A DNA stretch of 64,000 bases from [Clostridium] ultunense DSM 10521 (GCF_000511955.1 NZ_AZSU01000001.1:98596-162595), one strand, 5' to 3'. Shown: positions 36,396 to 45,967, counted from the first letter of the stretch. Translations and numbers: made by a program. The notes: generated from the sequence alone by a model not told the origin.

Positions 36396-37937
36396 ATGAT
36401 GAAGCTATATAAATTACTTCAGTCTATAGAAGTCATTGAATCTTGGAATAAAAAAGATATAGATATAAAAGGCATTGCCTATAATTCTAAAAAGGTATGC
36501 CCAGGGGATTTGTTTATCTGCATAAAGGGGAATAAAACCGATGGACATAAATATATTTCACAGGCTATTGAAAAGGGTGCCGTTGCAATTATTGTAGAAG
36601 ATTATCAACTAGTTTCAAATATTCCACAATTTCGTGTAAAAGATAGTCGTAAGGCCTTAGCTATTTTAAGTAGTACCTATTATGACCACCCTTCGGAGAA
36701 AATGAAGGTAATTGGTATTACTGCAACTAATGGCAAGACTTCTACTTCTTTTATGGTCAATGCTATTTTGGAAAAGTATAGATTGAAAACAGGGATAATA
36801 GGTACGGTTATGGTGAAATATGGTAACTATATAGAGCCTTCCATATTGACGACCCCAGAGTCTCTAGATCTTCAGCATTATTTTTCACAGATGAGGAAGG
36901 AAGATATATCCCATATAGTAATGGAAGTATCATCTTCCGCCTTAGAGCTTAGTAGAGTTGAGGAAGTTGATTTTGATATAGTAACTTTAAATAATATAGG
37001 AAGGGAGCATATAAATTTACATGGTTCTTTTGAAAAATATTTTGAATATAAAGCTAGTTTAATAAGAAATGCAAAACCAGCAGCATGGGCAATATTAAAC
37101 TTAGATTGTCCTTATTCTAAATCCTTAATAGATGAGACGGAAGCAAAAGTTCTAACCTTTGGGGTGAAGGATAGAAGTGGAAATTTATCCTGTAGCAATT
37201 TAGATCTGTCTACTGGTCGGCCTAAATTTAAAGTCAAAATAGAAAAACCAATTAAGGTTGGAGAAGTAGAATATACCCCCCAAGAATTTAGTGTAGATTT
37301 ATCTGTCCCAGGATATCACTCTGTTTATAATTCAATGGCAGCCATATCCGTTGGATTATTATCTGGTGTGCCTATTCCTGTAATTCAGGAAGCAATTAAT
37401 TCTTTTAAAGGTGTGGAAAGGCGTTTTCAAATTATTTACGATAAAAACTTTAAAATAATAGATGACCATTTTGCAAACCCTGGAAATATCAATGTAACAT
37501 TGGAAACATTGAGTATGATGGATTATAATAAAACACATCTTATATATGCTATTAGAGGTAGCAGAGGAGTAACTACTAATAAGGAAAATGCTAAAACTAT
37601 AGTTAAATGGGCTTCAAAACTTGGTATAAAAGAAATAATTGCTACATTAAGCAAATCTCATGTTGGAGAAAAAGATAGGGTAACAGACGAAGAAATAAAA
37701 GCCTTTAAGGAAATAATGGATGAGGCAAAAATTAAAGTCTATCTATATGATGAACTACCAGATGCTATTTCCTATGGATTATCTAAGGTATCAAAGGGAG
37801 ATGTCCTGCTTTTGGCAGGTTGTCAAGGAATGGACTATGGTGCAAAAATTGCCTTAGAGGAAATATATAAGTCAAAATCAGGCATAGATAGAAAAGAAAT
37901 ATTCGGAGCATTAAAAAATAGGATAGCAGGGATGTGA
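36396..37937 (+). CDS. MurE-like Mur ligase with divergent C-terminal domain
   Basis: The 513-residue protein has the three Mur-ligase domains: the N-terminal UDP-MurNAc-type domain (NSKKVCPGDLFICIKG), the ATPase domain with P-loop GITATNGKTSTS (107-118; Lys114) and a C-terminal domain. The usual MurE motif near the domain II/III border (YAHTPD-like) is replaced here by DDHFANPGN (356-364). A GCGGDRD-like stretch appears as YAIRGSRG, and no DNPR/DNPA amino-acid-selecting motif is visible. It is therefore unlikely to be the housekeeping MurE. It is co-transcribed with the ATP-grasp gene, and a hairpin at 37942 follows. AAAGGAG precedes ATG 36396. Confidence 0.8.
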   Translation: MMKLYKLLQSIEVIESWNKKDIDIKGIAYNSKKVCPGDLFICIKGNKTDGHKYISQAIEKGAVAIIVEDYQLVSNIPQFRVKDSRKALAILSSTYYDHPSEKMKVIGITATNGKTSTSFMVNAILEKYRLKTGIIGTVMVKYGNYIEPSILTTPESLDLQHYFSQMRKEDISHIVMEVSSSALELSRVEEVDFDIVTLNNIGREHINLHGSFEKYFEYKASLIRNAKPAAWAILNLDCPYSKSLIDETEAKVLTFGVKDRSGNLSCSNLDLSTGRPKFKVKIEKPIKVGEVEYTPQEFSVDLSVPGYHSVYNSMAAISVGLLSGVPIPVIQEAINSFKGVERRFQIIYDKNFKIIDDHFANPGNINVTLETLSMMDYNKTHLIYAIRGSRGVTTNKENAKTIVKWASKLGIKEIIATLSKSHVGEKDRVTDEEIKAFKEIMDEAKIKVYLYDELPDAISYGLSKVSKGDVLLLAGCQGMDYGAKIALEEIYKSKSGIDRKEIFGALKNRIAGM

Positions 37938-37941
37938 TAAA

Positions 37942-37963
37942 AAGGAAGGGGAGACCCTTCCTT
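37942..37963 (+). terminator. Hairpin after the Mur-ligase gene
   Basis: AAGGAAGGG (37942-37950), loop GAGA, CCCTTCCTT (37955-37963). Only a short T tract follows. Confidence 0.6.
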
Positions 37964-37998
37964 ATATTAATTTAATCTATAAAAATGAGATAAAATCA

Positions 37999-38037
37999 TT
38001 GCAAAAATCATATGCTTGTTATATATTATATATAACA
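37999..38037 (+). promoter_or_regulatory. Promoter with a palindromic operator shared with the GntR gene at 27973
   Basis: TTGCAA (37999-38004) and TATATT (38022-38027) are spaced by 17 bp. The palindrome TGTTATATAT-T-ATATATAACA (38017-38037) covers the -10 box. Its 9-bp arms TGTTATATA and TATATAACA and their 3-bp spacing are identical to those at 27933-27953. No GntR gene adjoins this operon, so the regulator at 27973 probably acts here in trans. Confidence 0.7.
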
Positions 38038-38058
38038 GATACAAAAGGAGGGATACTA

Positions 38059-38787
38059 TTGTTAAAATTGCAAAATCTATCTAAAATCTATAGTAGGGGA
38101 GATATTAAAGCTGTAGATAATATAAATTTAGATATAAAATCAGGAGAGATATTTGGGTTTTTAGGGCCTAATGGGGCAGGGAAGACTACTACAATAAAGA
38201 TGATAGTAGGCTTACTTAAACCAGATAATGGGAAAGTATTTATAGATGGAATAGATGCATGGAAAAATCCTATAGATGCTAAAAGACGGATATCCTACGT
38301 GCCTGATTCTCCAGAAATATACGATAAACTGAAAGGCATAGAATATCTTAATTTTATAGCTGATATGTATGAAATACCCAAGGAGATTAGACAGGAGCGT
38401 ATGGAAAAATATTTAGAAATATTTAATTTGAAACATGCAGTAGGAGATATTATAGGGAGTTATTCCCATGGTATGAAGCAGAAATTAGTTCTCATTTCCG
38501 CTTTAATTCATGAACCAAAACTATTTATATTAGATGAACCTATGGTAGGATTAGATCCTAAATCTTCTTTCCAATTGAAAGAAATTATGAGGAAAAGATG
38601 CGATGAAGGTAAAACAGTATTTTTCTCCACCCATGTGTTGGAGGTGGCAGAAAAATTATGCGATAGAATAGCCATTATAAATAAAGGGAAAATAATAGCT
38701 TTAGGGACTATGGAAGAATTGCGTAATCATGCAGAAGAAAGGGAGTCTTTGGAAAATATTTTCTTGGAGTTGACTGAAAATGAATAG
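38059..38787 (+). CDS. ABC transporter ATPase
   Basis: The 242-residue ATPase has Walker A GPNGAGKTT, a Q-loop, signature SYSHGMKQKL, Walker B LFILDEPMVGLD and switch His in STHVLEVAEKL. I chose TTG 38059 because AAGGAGGG (38045-38052) precedes it; an earlier in-frame ATG would translate through the promoter and operator. The stop overlaps the permease start by eight bases. Export of an envelope-active compound is the common role of this group (CcmA-like). Confidence 0.9.
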   Translation: MLKLQNLSKIYSRGDIKAVDNINLDIKSGEIFGFLGPNGAGKTTTIKMIVGLLKPDNGKVFIDGIDAWKNPIDAKRRISYVPDSPEIYDKLKGIEYLNFIADMYEIPKEIRQERMEKYLEIFNLKHAVGDIIGSYSHGMKQKLVLISALIHEPKLFILDEPMVGLDPKSSFQLKEIMRKRCDEGKTVFFSTHVLEVAEKLCDRIAIINKGKIIALGTMEELRNHAEERESLENIFLELTENE

Positions 38788-40447
38788 GATATTATCGTTA
38801 ATTAAAACCGATTTAAATACCACTTTTGGATTTTCAGCCTTAGAATACAAGTTTAAAAGTAAAAAGGATAGATGGCAAATTATCATTTTTGGAATTGCAA
38901 TTCTTTCTCTTATACCTTCTTATTTATTAATAGTAAATGGACTTTCTAGTTTATATGAAGCCTATAGGAATATTGGACAAAAACCAATGTTTTTATTAAA
39001 TGGATTCCTGTACTCTCAACTAATTGTATTCATATTTGGCATACTATATGTTATGTCTAAATACTATTTTTCCAATGATTTAAGTGTATTAGTACCTTTA
39101 CCGCTGAATCCTAGAGATATTATTGGGAGTAAGTTCATATCCTTAATGGTCAATGAATATTTAACATCCTTACCAATAATACTTCCCTTTATTATTATAT
39201 ATGGAACAAGAGGAAAAGAAGGCATACTTTATTGGCTATATTCTTTAATACTAATATTATTTGTGCCCGTAATACCTTTGACTTTGGCTTCTATAATAGT
39301 AATGTTATTCATGAAGTATACAAATATTAAAGGTGAAAAGGATTTATTACGTATAATTGGTTATTTTCTATTGTTAATAGCTATTTTGGCATTCCAATTT
39401 AAAATTCAATCTATAACTCAAAATGCAATGATAGAAGGGGAAGATTTCTTCTTGAAAATGGCAACAGATTCTAATCTATTGGTAAGGAAATTAGGACTGG
39501 GTTTTCCACCCAGTATGTGGGGAGCCTTATCTCTAAGTAGTTATTCAAGTATTATCGGTTTATTAAACCTAATATTATTTGTAGGAGTAGCTATAATCAT
39601 TTTTATAGCAATGATCTATTTAAGTGAAAGACTATTCTTTGATGGACTTATAGGGAATTTGGAAGTAAGTATATCTAGGGGAAGTAGTAAGATAAAGGCA
39701 ACAGACTATAATAAAAAAATTCCCTCCTTTTTAGCCTTGGGATTAAAGGAGATAAGATTGCTTATAAGGACTCCAGTCTATTTATTGAATTCTATTGGTG
39801 GGGTCGTTATAGTACCCATAATATTTATCATATCTACCTCTATGGATGGAGGGCAATCCTTGGAAGGATTAAATATGTTAATAAAAGGTAATCCTCATTT
39901 AATATCTATTGCAGGTGTGGGCATAATAACTTTATTAGGCATAATGAATTGTGTAGGATGTACTACCTTTTCTAGAGAAGGTAAAAGCCTTTGGATCCAA
40001 AGGACTATACCTATAAAAGCAAAAGATCAAATATTTGGTAGGGTACTATCATCCCTTTTGGTACAATTTATAGGTGTTGGGGCAGTGCTATGCACTGTAG
40101 CTTATCTAGGGTATTTAACTATAGAAAATGTGTTTTGGATTACGATATTAGGAGTTTTAGGTAGCATTGCTATGGCTGAATTAGGTATGATAATAGACAT
40201 ATACAGGCCATTACTTGATTGGGATAACCCACAAAAGGCTATGAAACAAAACCTAAATGTATTAATCGCTATGGGTATAGGTGCTCTTTACCTATTAGGA
40301 GTAGGGTTTTTAGTATATAAATTATTAGATAAAGTGGATATATTATTCATATATGGGATAATGGGGTTAGTGTTTATAATAACATCCTTTGTACTTTATA
40401 TGCCTCTTAAGAAATTAATTGAAAGGCAGTTTCAAATATTGGAGTAG
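38780..40447 (+). CDS. ABC transporter large permease (ABC_tran_2 type)
   Basis: The 555-residue membrane protein has about a dozen hydrophobic segments in two halves. A cytosolic loop contains SISRGSSKIKATDYNKKIP, and the region CTTFSREGKSLWIQRTIPIKAKDQ resembles the putative ABC exporter family PF16949. The start lies within the ATPase gene, a coupling typical for such pairs. A bidirectional terminator follows at 40461. The pair is the probable target of the YtrA-type GntR at 27973. Confidence 0.85.
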   Translation: MNRILSLIKTDLNTTFGFSALEYKFKSKKDRWQIIIFGIAILSLIPSYLLIVNGLSSLYEAYRNIGQKPMFLLNGFLYSQLIVFIFGILYVMSKYYFSNDLSVLVPLPLNPRDIIGSKFISLMVNEYLTSLPIILPFIIIYGTRGKEGILYWLYSLILILFVPVIPLTLASIIVMLFMKYTNIKGEKDLLRIIGYFLLLIAILAFQFKIQSITQNAMIEGEDFFLKMATDSNLLVRKLGLGFPPSMWGALSLSSYSSIIGLLNLILFVGVAIIIFIAMIYLSERLFFDGLIGNLEVSISRGSSKIKATDYNKKIPSFLALGLKEIRLLIRTPVYLLNSIGGVVIVPIIFIISTSMDGGQSLEGLNMLIKGNPHLISIAGVGIITLLGIMNCVGCTTFSREGKSLWIQRTIPIKAKDQIFGRVLSSLLVQFIGVGAVLCTVAYLGYLTIENVFWITILGVLGSIAMAELGMIIDIYRPLLDWDNPQKAMKQNLNVLIAMGIGALYLLGVGFLVYKLLDKVDILFIYGIMGLVFIITSFVLYMPLKKLIERQFQILE

Positions 40448-40460
40448 TATTCAAAAAATA

Positions 40461-40496
40461 AAAGGCGTAATGGCTCTTCATAACCATTACGCCTTT
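40461..40496. terminator. Bidirectional terminator between the permease and ppa
   Basis: AAAGGCGTAATGG (40461-40473) and CCATTACGCCTTT (40484-40496) form 13 perfect pairs with a 10-nt loop. T runs lie on both sides for the converging genes. Confidence 0.85.
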
Positions 40497-40500
40497 TTCA

Positions 40501-40983
40501 TCATTTTTGATAATTCTTTCTTGCTTTTTCAATAGCTGAATGGGCTTCATCCACATCTGCCCATCCCTTTACATGAACCTCTTTCCCCTCCAATTGTTTA
40601 TATTCAGAAAAGAAATGCTCAAATTCTTTTTTCATATGGGAACCTATATCTTCTATGGTCTTTATTTCTTCATATCTTGGATCCCCTAGGGGAACGGCTA
40701 TTATTTTTTCATCTTTTCCCTTTTCATCCTCCATTAAGAACATACCTATTACTCTAGACCGTATCATACATCCTGGAAAGGTAGGATTAGCCATAAGCAC
40801 CATAATATCTATAGGGTCTCCGTCTTCTGCCAAAGTATTAGGGATAAATCCATAATCAGCAGGGTAAAACATAGGAGAAAACAAGGCCCTATCTAATATA
40901 AATACTTTTCTTTTCTCATCATATTCATATTTATTACTGCTGCCCTTTGGTATTTCTATAAATGCATCTACTATAATATCCAT
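40501..40983 (-). CDS. ppa: Soluble inorganic pyrophosphatase, family I
   Basis: The 160-residue enzyme hydrolyses PPi to phosphate. It has the family I signature EDGDPIDIMVL with three metal-binding Asp residues, plus the conserved EIPKGSSNKYEYD near residue 12 and MFYPADYGFIPNT. Length is at the short end but normal for bacterial enzymes. It shares a transcription direction with the thioesterase and MATE genes upstream. Confidence 0.95.
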   Translation of the reverse strand: MDIIVDAFIEIPKGSSNKYEYDEKRKVFILDRALFSPMFYPADYGFIPNTLAEDGDPIDIMVLMANPTFPGCMIRSRVIGMFLMEDEKGKDEKIIAVPLGDPRYEEIKTIEDIGSHMKKEFEHFFSEYKQLEGKEVHVKGWADVDEAHSAIEKARKNYQK

Positions 40984-40996
40984 CTAATCATCTCCT

Positions 40997-41416
40997 CTAT
41001 CTTAAGTTTTCTGTTCTGGTCCTTATTTTTATATCTTCATCATCTATAGGTTCTGCTAGCTTAATATTATGAGGTATAGCTTTCCCATTTTCGTCAACAA
41101 ATACAAAAGTTATGAATCCATCGGAAAGAATTTTATCTGAATTATTCTTTGTTATCTTCCCGTAAACGACAAAACTAGTTCTGCCAACTTTAGCAATTTT
41201 AGTTTCTAAGTTGATAATATCTCCCTTGTTTGCAGGTTCGGTAAAAGTTAATCCATGAATATTAATGCAAACGATATTCTCTGGTTTCTCCGTGTGTTTT
41301 GCACCGCATATAAAGCAGGCTTCTACAAACCATTCAGCAACTCTACCAGCAAATAGAGTGCCATGATGATTTAAATCTTCAGACTTAACTAATCTAGATA
41401 CTTTTACTGTATTCAA
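40997..41416 (-). CDS. Acyl-CoA thioesterase, hotdog fold (BFIT/BACH type)
   Basis: The 139-residue hotdog protein has HHGTLFAGRVAEWFVEACFI, the conserved Asn/His-Gly-Thr-Leu-Phe-Gly-like entry, and a long beta region FVVYGKITKN...FVFVDENGKAIPH. I chose TTG 41416 because AAAGGAGGAG precedes it by six bases. A longer frame starting at ATG 41479 would overlap the end of the MATE gene and lacks a ribosome site. It hydrolyses acyl-CoA esters, but the chain length is not shown. Confidence 0.87.
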   Translation of the reverse strand: MNTVKVSRLVKSEDLNHHGTLFAGRVAEWFVEACFICGAKHTEKPENIVCINIHGLTFTEPANKGDIINLETKIAKVGRTSFVVYGKITKNNSDKILSDGFITFVFVDENGKAIPHNIKLAEPIDDEDIKIRTRTENLR

Positions 41417-41457
41417 AACAGACTCCTCCTTTGTTGAAAAAGTATTTATAATATTGG

Positions 41458-42831
41458 CTATACCCTTTTTGTTTTCCATTTTCCTTTTTTATAATGGATT
41501 AATATTATGACAATCTCTCCAATTTCAGCTGCTACGAAGCTAAGCCAAACGTAGATAACTGGAAGGTTAAATATTTTAGTGGTAATAAAGAGCATAGGAA
41601 CTTGTATACCCCATCTGGAAATAATGCTAGATAATAGATAAGGTATATTATGACCAGAACCGGTAAATACAGACCCTAATCCCATAGACCATCCAGCCAA
41701 TATTAGAGCAGGAATCAATATTCTTATCATAGGTATGCCTACATTGATAACCTCTAAATCTTTAATAAAGATTCCCATTATCTTATCTGGTATTAATATG
41801 GACACAATGGATAGAAACCCCATCATAACTATATTGGTTAAGGCGGCAAATTTTGCTGTATCTCTCGCCTTATCCACATCTTCTGCTCCTAAAGCCTGAC
41901 CTACTATAGTACTAGCTCCCATGACTATACCCATTATGGGCATAAAAGCAAAACTAAATAATCGGCTACCTATCCCCATGGCAGCCACCGTATCTGTACC
42001 ATAAATGGATACAAATTTCAATGTAGCAATACTAGATAAATTTCTCATAAGAACTTCAATACCAGTTGGTAATCCTATGGTCAATAATTTTTTATCGATT
42101 TCCCAATCTAACTGGAATAATCCTTTAAAGGTTATTTTTAACTTTTCATTTCCTTTAAGTAATATATAAAATCCCATAGAAAAGGCTATTACTGTAGAAA
42201 TAACTGTAGCTAAGGCTGCACCAAATACTCCCATATTAAAGCCGGGTATATTAGTCCCTGGTATTTTATCAAACATAAAAACAGGGTCTAAAATTATATT
42301 AGCAATAGAAGATACTATCATTATCTTCATAGGGGTTTTAGCATCCCCTAAGCATCTTAGAGCAGTATTTACCGAATAGGAAGAAAACATTATGGGAAGA
42401 AAAAACATCCTTATATATCCATAATCTAAGGCAGCTTTAAGGACTATTTGATCTGTTGAAAAAAATGATAATAAAGGTTTCAATATAATTGAAATAATAA
42501 TTGCAGAAATAATAGCCACCAAGGCTTTAAAGGTCAAAGTTTGTTCCACTACCTTCCTAGTTCGCTGAATATCTCCTTTTCCATAGCTTTGAGTAATCAA
42601 AGAAATGGAACTAGCACCGATAATTTCATTTAACACCGTTACTAGCCAAAAAACCGTAGAAAAAATAGTAACTCCTGCTACTGCAGAAGCCGAAATCCGA
42701 CCAATCCATATCATATCTACCATATCGTATACGGCTTGTAAAGCAAAACCCAGCATAGTAGGTATGGATACTTTAAGTAGGTTCTTCCTTAAATCACCTA
42801 TTAATAGTTCGTTATTTTCTATATTGTTCAT
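41458..42831 (-). CDS. MATE-family efflux transporter
   Basis: The 457-residue membrane protein has about twelve transmembrane helices in two six-helix halves. Landmarks are SISLITQSYGKGDIQRTRKVVEQ, then GTNIPGFNMGVFGAALATVIS, which match NorM/DinF-type MATE proteins. It probably extrudes drugs or metabolites by cation antiport. It lies upstream of the thioesterase and pyrophosphatase on the same strand. A second MATE gene is at 43934, facing the other way. Confidence 0.92.
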   Translation of the reverse strand: MNNIENNELLIGDLRKNLLKVSIPTMLGFALQAVYDMVDMIWIGRISASAVAGVTIFSTVFWLVTVLNEIIGASSISLITQSYGKGDIQRTRKVVEQTLTFKALVAIISAIIISIILKPLLSFFSTDQIVLKAALDYGYIRMFFLPIMFSSYSVNTALRCLGDAKTPMKIMIVSSIANIILDPVFMFDKIPGTNIPGFNMGVFGAALATVISTVIAFSMGFYILLKGNEKLKITFKGLFQLDWEIDKKLLTIGLPTGIEVLMRNLSSIATLKFVSIYGTDTVAAMGIGSRLFSFAFMPIMGIVMGASTIVGQALGAEDVDKARDTAKFAALTNIVMMGFLSIVSILIPDKIMGIFIKDLEVINVGIPMIRILIPALILAGWSMGLGSVFTGSGHNIPYLLSSIISRWGIQVPMLFITTKIFNLPVIYVWLSFVAAEIGEIVIILIHYKKGKWKTKRV

Positions 42832-43002
42832 AAAATTCCCCCTTAAACAATTGGGTATCTTGAAATATATACATATATACTAATATATTTTCTAGAATAT
42901 AGCAATATTTAAAAAAATAAAACAAATTACATTAATAAATATATATTATTCTAAAATCCTGCTATAATGAATATATAAAGGATTAAAAAGGGGGCTTATG
43001 TT

Positions 43003-43800
43003 ATGAAGATATATATAAGTGCTGATATTGAAGGGGTTACTGGGGTTACCCATTGGGATGAAACGGAAAAACCAGAGGAAGACCATAAAAAGTTTGCCCA
43101 TCAAATGACGTTGGAAGTAAAGGCTGCTTGTGAAGGTGCTATCAATGCAGGGGCAGATGAAATATGGGTTAAGGATGCTCACGATAGCGGAAGGAATATA
43201 GACCATAATCTATTGCCTAAAAATACTAAGCTTATAAGGGGATGGAGCGGACATATGTACTCTATGGTTCAGGAATTAGATGAAACCTTTGATGCATTAA
43301 TGTTTATAGGATACCATTCTGCAGGAGGAACTAATACTAATCCATTGTCCCATACTATGAATACAAATATTGATTACATTAAACTTAATGGAGAATATCT
43401 ATCAGAGTTTCTTCTACATTCCCATATAGCGACCTACCTAGGAGTACCAGCAGTGTTTTTGAGTGGGGATTTAGGATTATGTGATGAAGTAAAGAAATTC
43501 AATAGAAGTATAATTACCATTCCTGTAAAAGAAGGAAGAGGAAATTCCACCATAAATATTCACCCTCAATTGGCTTTAGAACTTATAAAGGATGGGGTAG
43601 AAGAAAGTTTAAAGAAGGATTTTTCTTTATATGAAATGGAATTGCCAAGAGAATTTAATTTGGAAATAAAATACAATCAACATTCAGAAGCCTTAAGGGC
43701 TATGAACTATGCAGGAGTAGACCAAATAGATTCCAAAAGAATTAGCTTTAAAACTAAGGATTTAATGGAAGTAGTTAGAGCCATAAGGTTTTTATTATAA
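43003..43800 (+). CDS. dppA: D-aminopeptidase, M55 family
   Basis: The 265-residue zinc peptidase begins with the conserved SADIEGVTGVTHWDE (metal ligands Asp and Glu), followed by HDSGRNIDHNLLP, and by the cluster FIGYHSAG with a further His. It forms a ring-shaped decamer in B. subtilis DppA and releases D-amino acids from short peptides such as D-Ala-D-Ala. AAGGGGGC lies upstream of the ATG. Its stop codon coincides with the beginning of a short repeat at 43797. Confidence 0.93.
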   Translation: MKIYISADIEGVTGVTHWDETEKPEEDHKKFAHQMTLEVKAACEGAINAGADEIWVKDAHDSGRNIDHNLLPKNTKLIRGWSGHMYSMVQELDETFDALMFIGYHSAGGTNTNPLSHTMNTNIDYIKLNGEYLSEFLLHSHIATYLGVPAVFLSGDLGLCDEVKKFNRSIITIPVKEGRGNSTINIHPQLALELIKDGVEESLKKDFSLYEMELPREFNLEIKYNQHSEALRAMNYAGVDQIDSKRISFKTKDLMEVVRAIRFLL

Positions 43801-43850
43801 CGAATAGGAAAGTTTCCTTAATAACGCTTCGATAGAAGCTTTTCTTATAA
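43797..43850. repeat. Repeat copy B (deleted form), immediately after dppA
   Basis: The sequence from ATAACGAATAGGAAAGTT through TTAATAACGCTTCGATAGAA to TTTTCTT matches both ends of the reverse complement of the longer repeat at 60821-60930, with about 55 bp of the middle missing. A weaker third copy lies at 48541-48580. All three begin within a few tens of bases after a gene end. Confidence 0.6.
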
Positions 43851-43933
43851 GTTTTAAAGAGGTTTTGATTTTGATATATAATAAAATTTCAATTTAGTAT
43901 ATAAAATATTAATGACAGAGGAAAGTAAAAGAG

Positions 43934-45331
43934 ATGATGACAAAAGGTAAAGACAGAGAAAATAAAATAATTAGAAAAAAAATATTATCTATGATTTTTC
44001 CCATAACCCTTGAAAACATCCTTCAGATGACAGCGGGGATTGTTTCTATGGCTATGATTGGCAGAATCAATCCTTTAGCTGTTGGGGCTTTAGGGATGAG
44101 TAATATTATTTTTAATATGATATGGGCTATATTTAAAGGAGTATCAACAGGGGTATCTGTATTTGTTGCTCAAGCCCATGGTGCCAATAATTATGCTAAA
44201 TTAAAAAGGATTGTTACCCAGACTCTATTTTTTTCAATTCTATTAGTTATAGTACTACAACAACTATTATTTTGGAATACTCAAACCTTACTGAAGATAT
44301 TCAACCCTAGTAAAGAGCTTTTAGCCAATGGAGTATTATATCTAAGGATTATTTCTTGGGGATTACCTTTTATTACTATAGTTTTAATAGTAGCAGGGAC
44401 TTTGCAAGGTATGGGTAATGCTAAAACCCCTATGAAGATAGCTTTAATAATGAATATTGTAAATATTACCTTTAGCTATATTTTCATATTTGGAAAACTT
44501 GGGATTAAACCTATGGGTTTAAGAGGGGCTGCCTTTGGCTTACTAATTGCCCAATTTACAGCTGCTCTACTAGGATTAAAAGTGTTATTTGGTAGGGCAG
44601 GCACATTAACTACAATAGGAGATAAATTGTCCTTTACTATCCAATTGGAGGAAGTTCTACCTGTATATAAAGTAGGATTACCTACATCCTTTGAAACCAT
44701 TTTTTGGGAAGGAGCAGCAATTCTCATGACTAAGGCTATTCTAACTTACGGAGAAATTGCCTATGCAGCCTATCAATTAGGGTTACAAGCAGAGGCTATT
44801 TCCTATATGCCTGCAGCAGGATTTGGGGTAGCAGCTACTACTTTTATAGGACATTCCATAGGTTCCCAAGATAGGGAACAAGGGAAGAAATATATTCATC
44901 AATTAATTAAATGGACTAGCATTCTAACCATATTTACTGGAGGAGTATTAATATTTTTCCCAAAACAGGTTATGAGACTTTTAACTAATGATGGGGAAAT
45001 AATTAAAATAGGGGCTATGTACTTGTTTGTAATGGGTCTGGTGCAAATACCTCAAAATATAAATGGGGTATTAAACGGTGCCTTAAGAGGTGCAGGTCAT
45101 TCTAAAATTCCAATGATAGTGGCTATGTTAGGATTATGGCTAATAAGAGTACCTCTTTCTCTACTAGGAGCCTTTGTATTTAAAACCAGTATTACTTTTA
45201 TCTGGATTGCATTGGGATTGGACTTAATATTTCGATTCCTTTGTGGTGTAATAATATTTAAGAAGAAGGATATATATGAAAGTAAATCTTTAATTGGAGC
45301 TGAGGAAAATGAAGGATATAGAAATAGCTAA
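43934..45331 (+). CDS. MATE-family efflux transporter
   Basis: The 465-residue twelve-helix protein is a MATE family member (GVSVFVAQAHGANNYAKLKRI, GTLQGMGNAKTPMKIAL, GALRGAGHSKIPMIV). It is distinct from the reverse-strand pump at 41458, so the window holds two non-identical paralogues. GAGG precedes the start with a second ATG next to it. It overlaps the DUF1893 gene, so the two share a transcript. Confidence 0.92.
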   Translation: MMTKGKDRENKIIRKKILSMIFPITLENILQMTAGIVSMAMIGRINPLAVGALGMSNIIFNMIWAIFKGVSTGVSVFVAQAHGANNYAKLKRIVTQTLFFSILLVIVLQQLLFWNTQTLLKIFNPSKELLANGVLYLRIISWGLPFITIVLIVAGTLQGMGNAKTPMKIALIMNIVNITFSYIFIFGKLGIKPMGLRGAAFGLLIAQFTAALLGLKVLFGRAGTLTTIGDKLSFTIQLEEVLPVYKVGLPTSFETIFWEGAAILMTKAILTYGEIAYAAYQLGLQAEAISYMPAAGFGVAATTFIGHSIGSQDREQGKKYIHQLIKWTSILTIFTGGVLIFFPKQVMRLLTNDGEIIKIGAMYLFVMGLVQIPQNINGVLNGALRGAGHSKIPMIVAMLGLWLIRVPLSLLGAFVFKTSITFIWIALGLDLIFRFLCGVIIFKKKDIYESKSLIGAEENEGYRNS

Positions 45332-45734
45332 AAAATATTTAGAAGAAGAAAACCTAGCTATTGCGGTGGTAAAAGATGGTAATTTAATATTTAAAAGCCA
45401 TGATAAAGGCATAAAGCCTATGTATACTTTAGCCACTCAAATGGTAGAAATGACTAAAGGTTCCTCTATAGCTGATAAGGTAATAGGTAGAGGTGCTGCT
45501 ATGTTATGTGATTCATTATATGTTAAAGAGGTATATGGGAAATTAATATCTGACAATGCCATAGAGGTATTGAAAAAAAGCGGCATAATATTTAGTTATG
45601 GCAATATTTGTGATTATATTAAAAATAGGGACGGAACAGATATTTGTCCTATTGAAAAAATAGCTCTTCAATCTGAAAATTCAGAGGTGCTTTTGAGTAA
45701 AATAAAGGGTTTTTTTAAGGCTGCTAGTAGATAG
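45309..45734 (+). CDS. DUF1893 protein
   Basis: The 141-residue DUF1893 protein starts MKDIEIAKKYLEEENLAIAVVKDGN and contains the conserved KGSSIADKVIGRGAAMLC, in a deaminase-like fold family of unknown role. GAGGAAA precedes ATG 45309, which lies inside the MATE gene (23-base overlap). A terminator sits over its stop codon. The coupling to the pump is a hint but not proof of common function. Confidence 0.85.
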   Translation: MKDIEIAKKYLEEENLAIAVVKDGNLIFKSHDKGIKPMYTLATQMVEMTKGSSIADKVIGRGAAMLCDSLYVKEVYGKLISDNAIEVLKKSGIIFSYGNICDYIKNRDGTDICPIEKIALQSENSEVLLSKIKGFFKAASR

Positions 45735-45742
45735 CAGCTTTT
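45720..45742 (+). terminator. Terminator overlapping the DUF1893 stop codon
   Basis: GCTGCTA (45720-45726) and TAGCAGC (45732-45738) with a 5-nt loop, followed by TTTT. Confidence 0.7.
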
Positions 45743-45967
45743 AAAATATTTAGATAAAATATTATATTGATATAAACCTAGCAAAAAAGATATATGATTT
45801 TAACAAAAATGATGAGGCTTTATTCTTTTTTATTAGTATAATGAAGTATTAGCCTATATATTTTGGGAATGAGATGGCATAATTTATATAAAATATTTAA
45901 AAATAAAAACCTAAGTGTATAAATATATCTTTATATTTAACACTAGGAGTAAAATGGGGGGAATCAT

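Noticed and set aside
41417-41479. Longer thioesterase start overlapping the MATE gene
   Set aside because: The TTG at 41416 has AAAGGAGGAG in front, while the earlier ATG has none.
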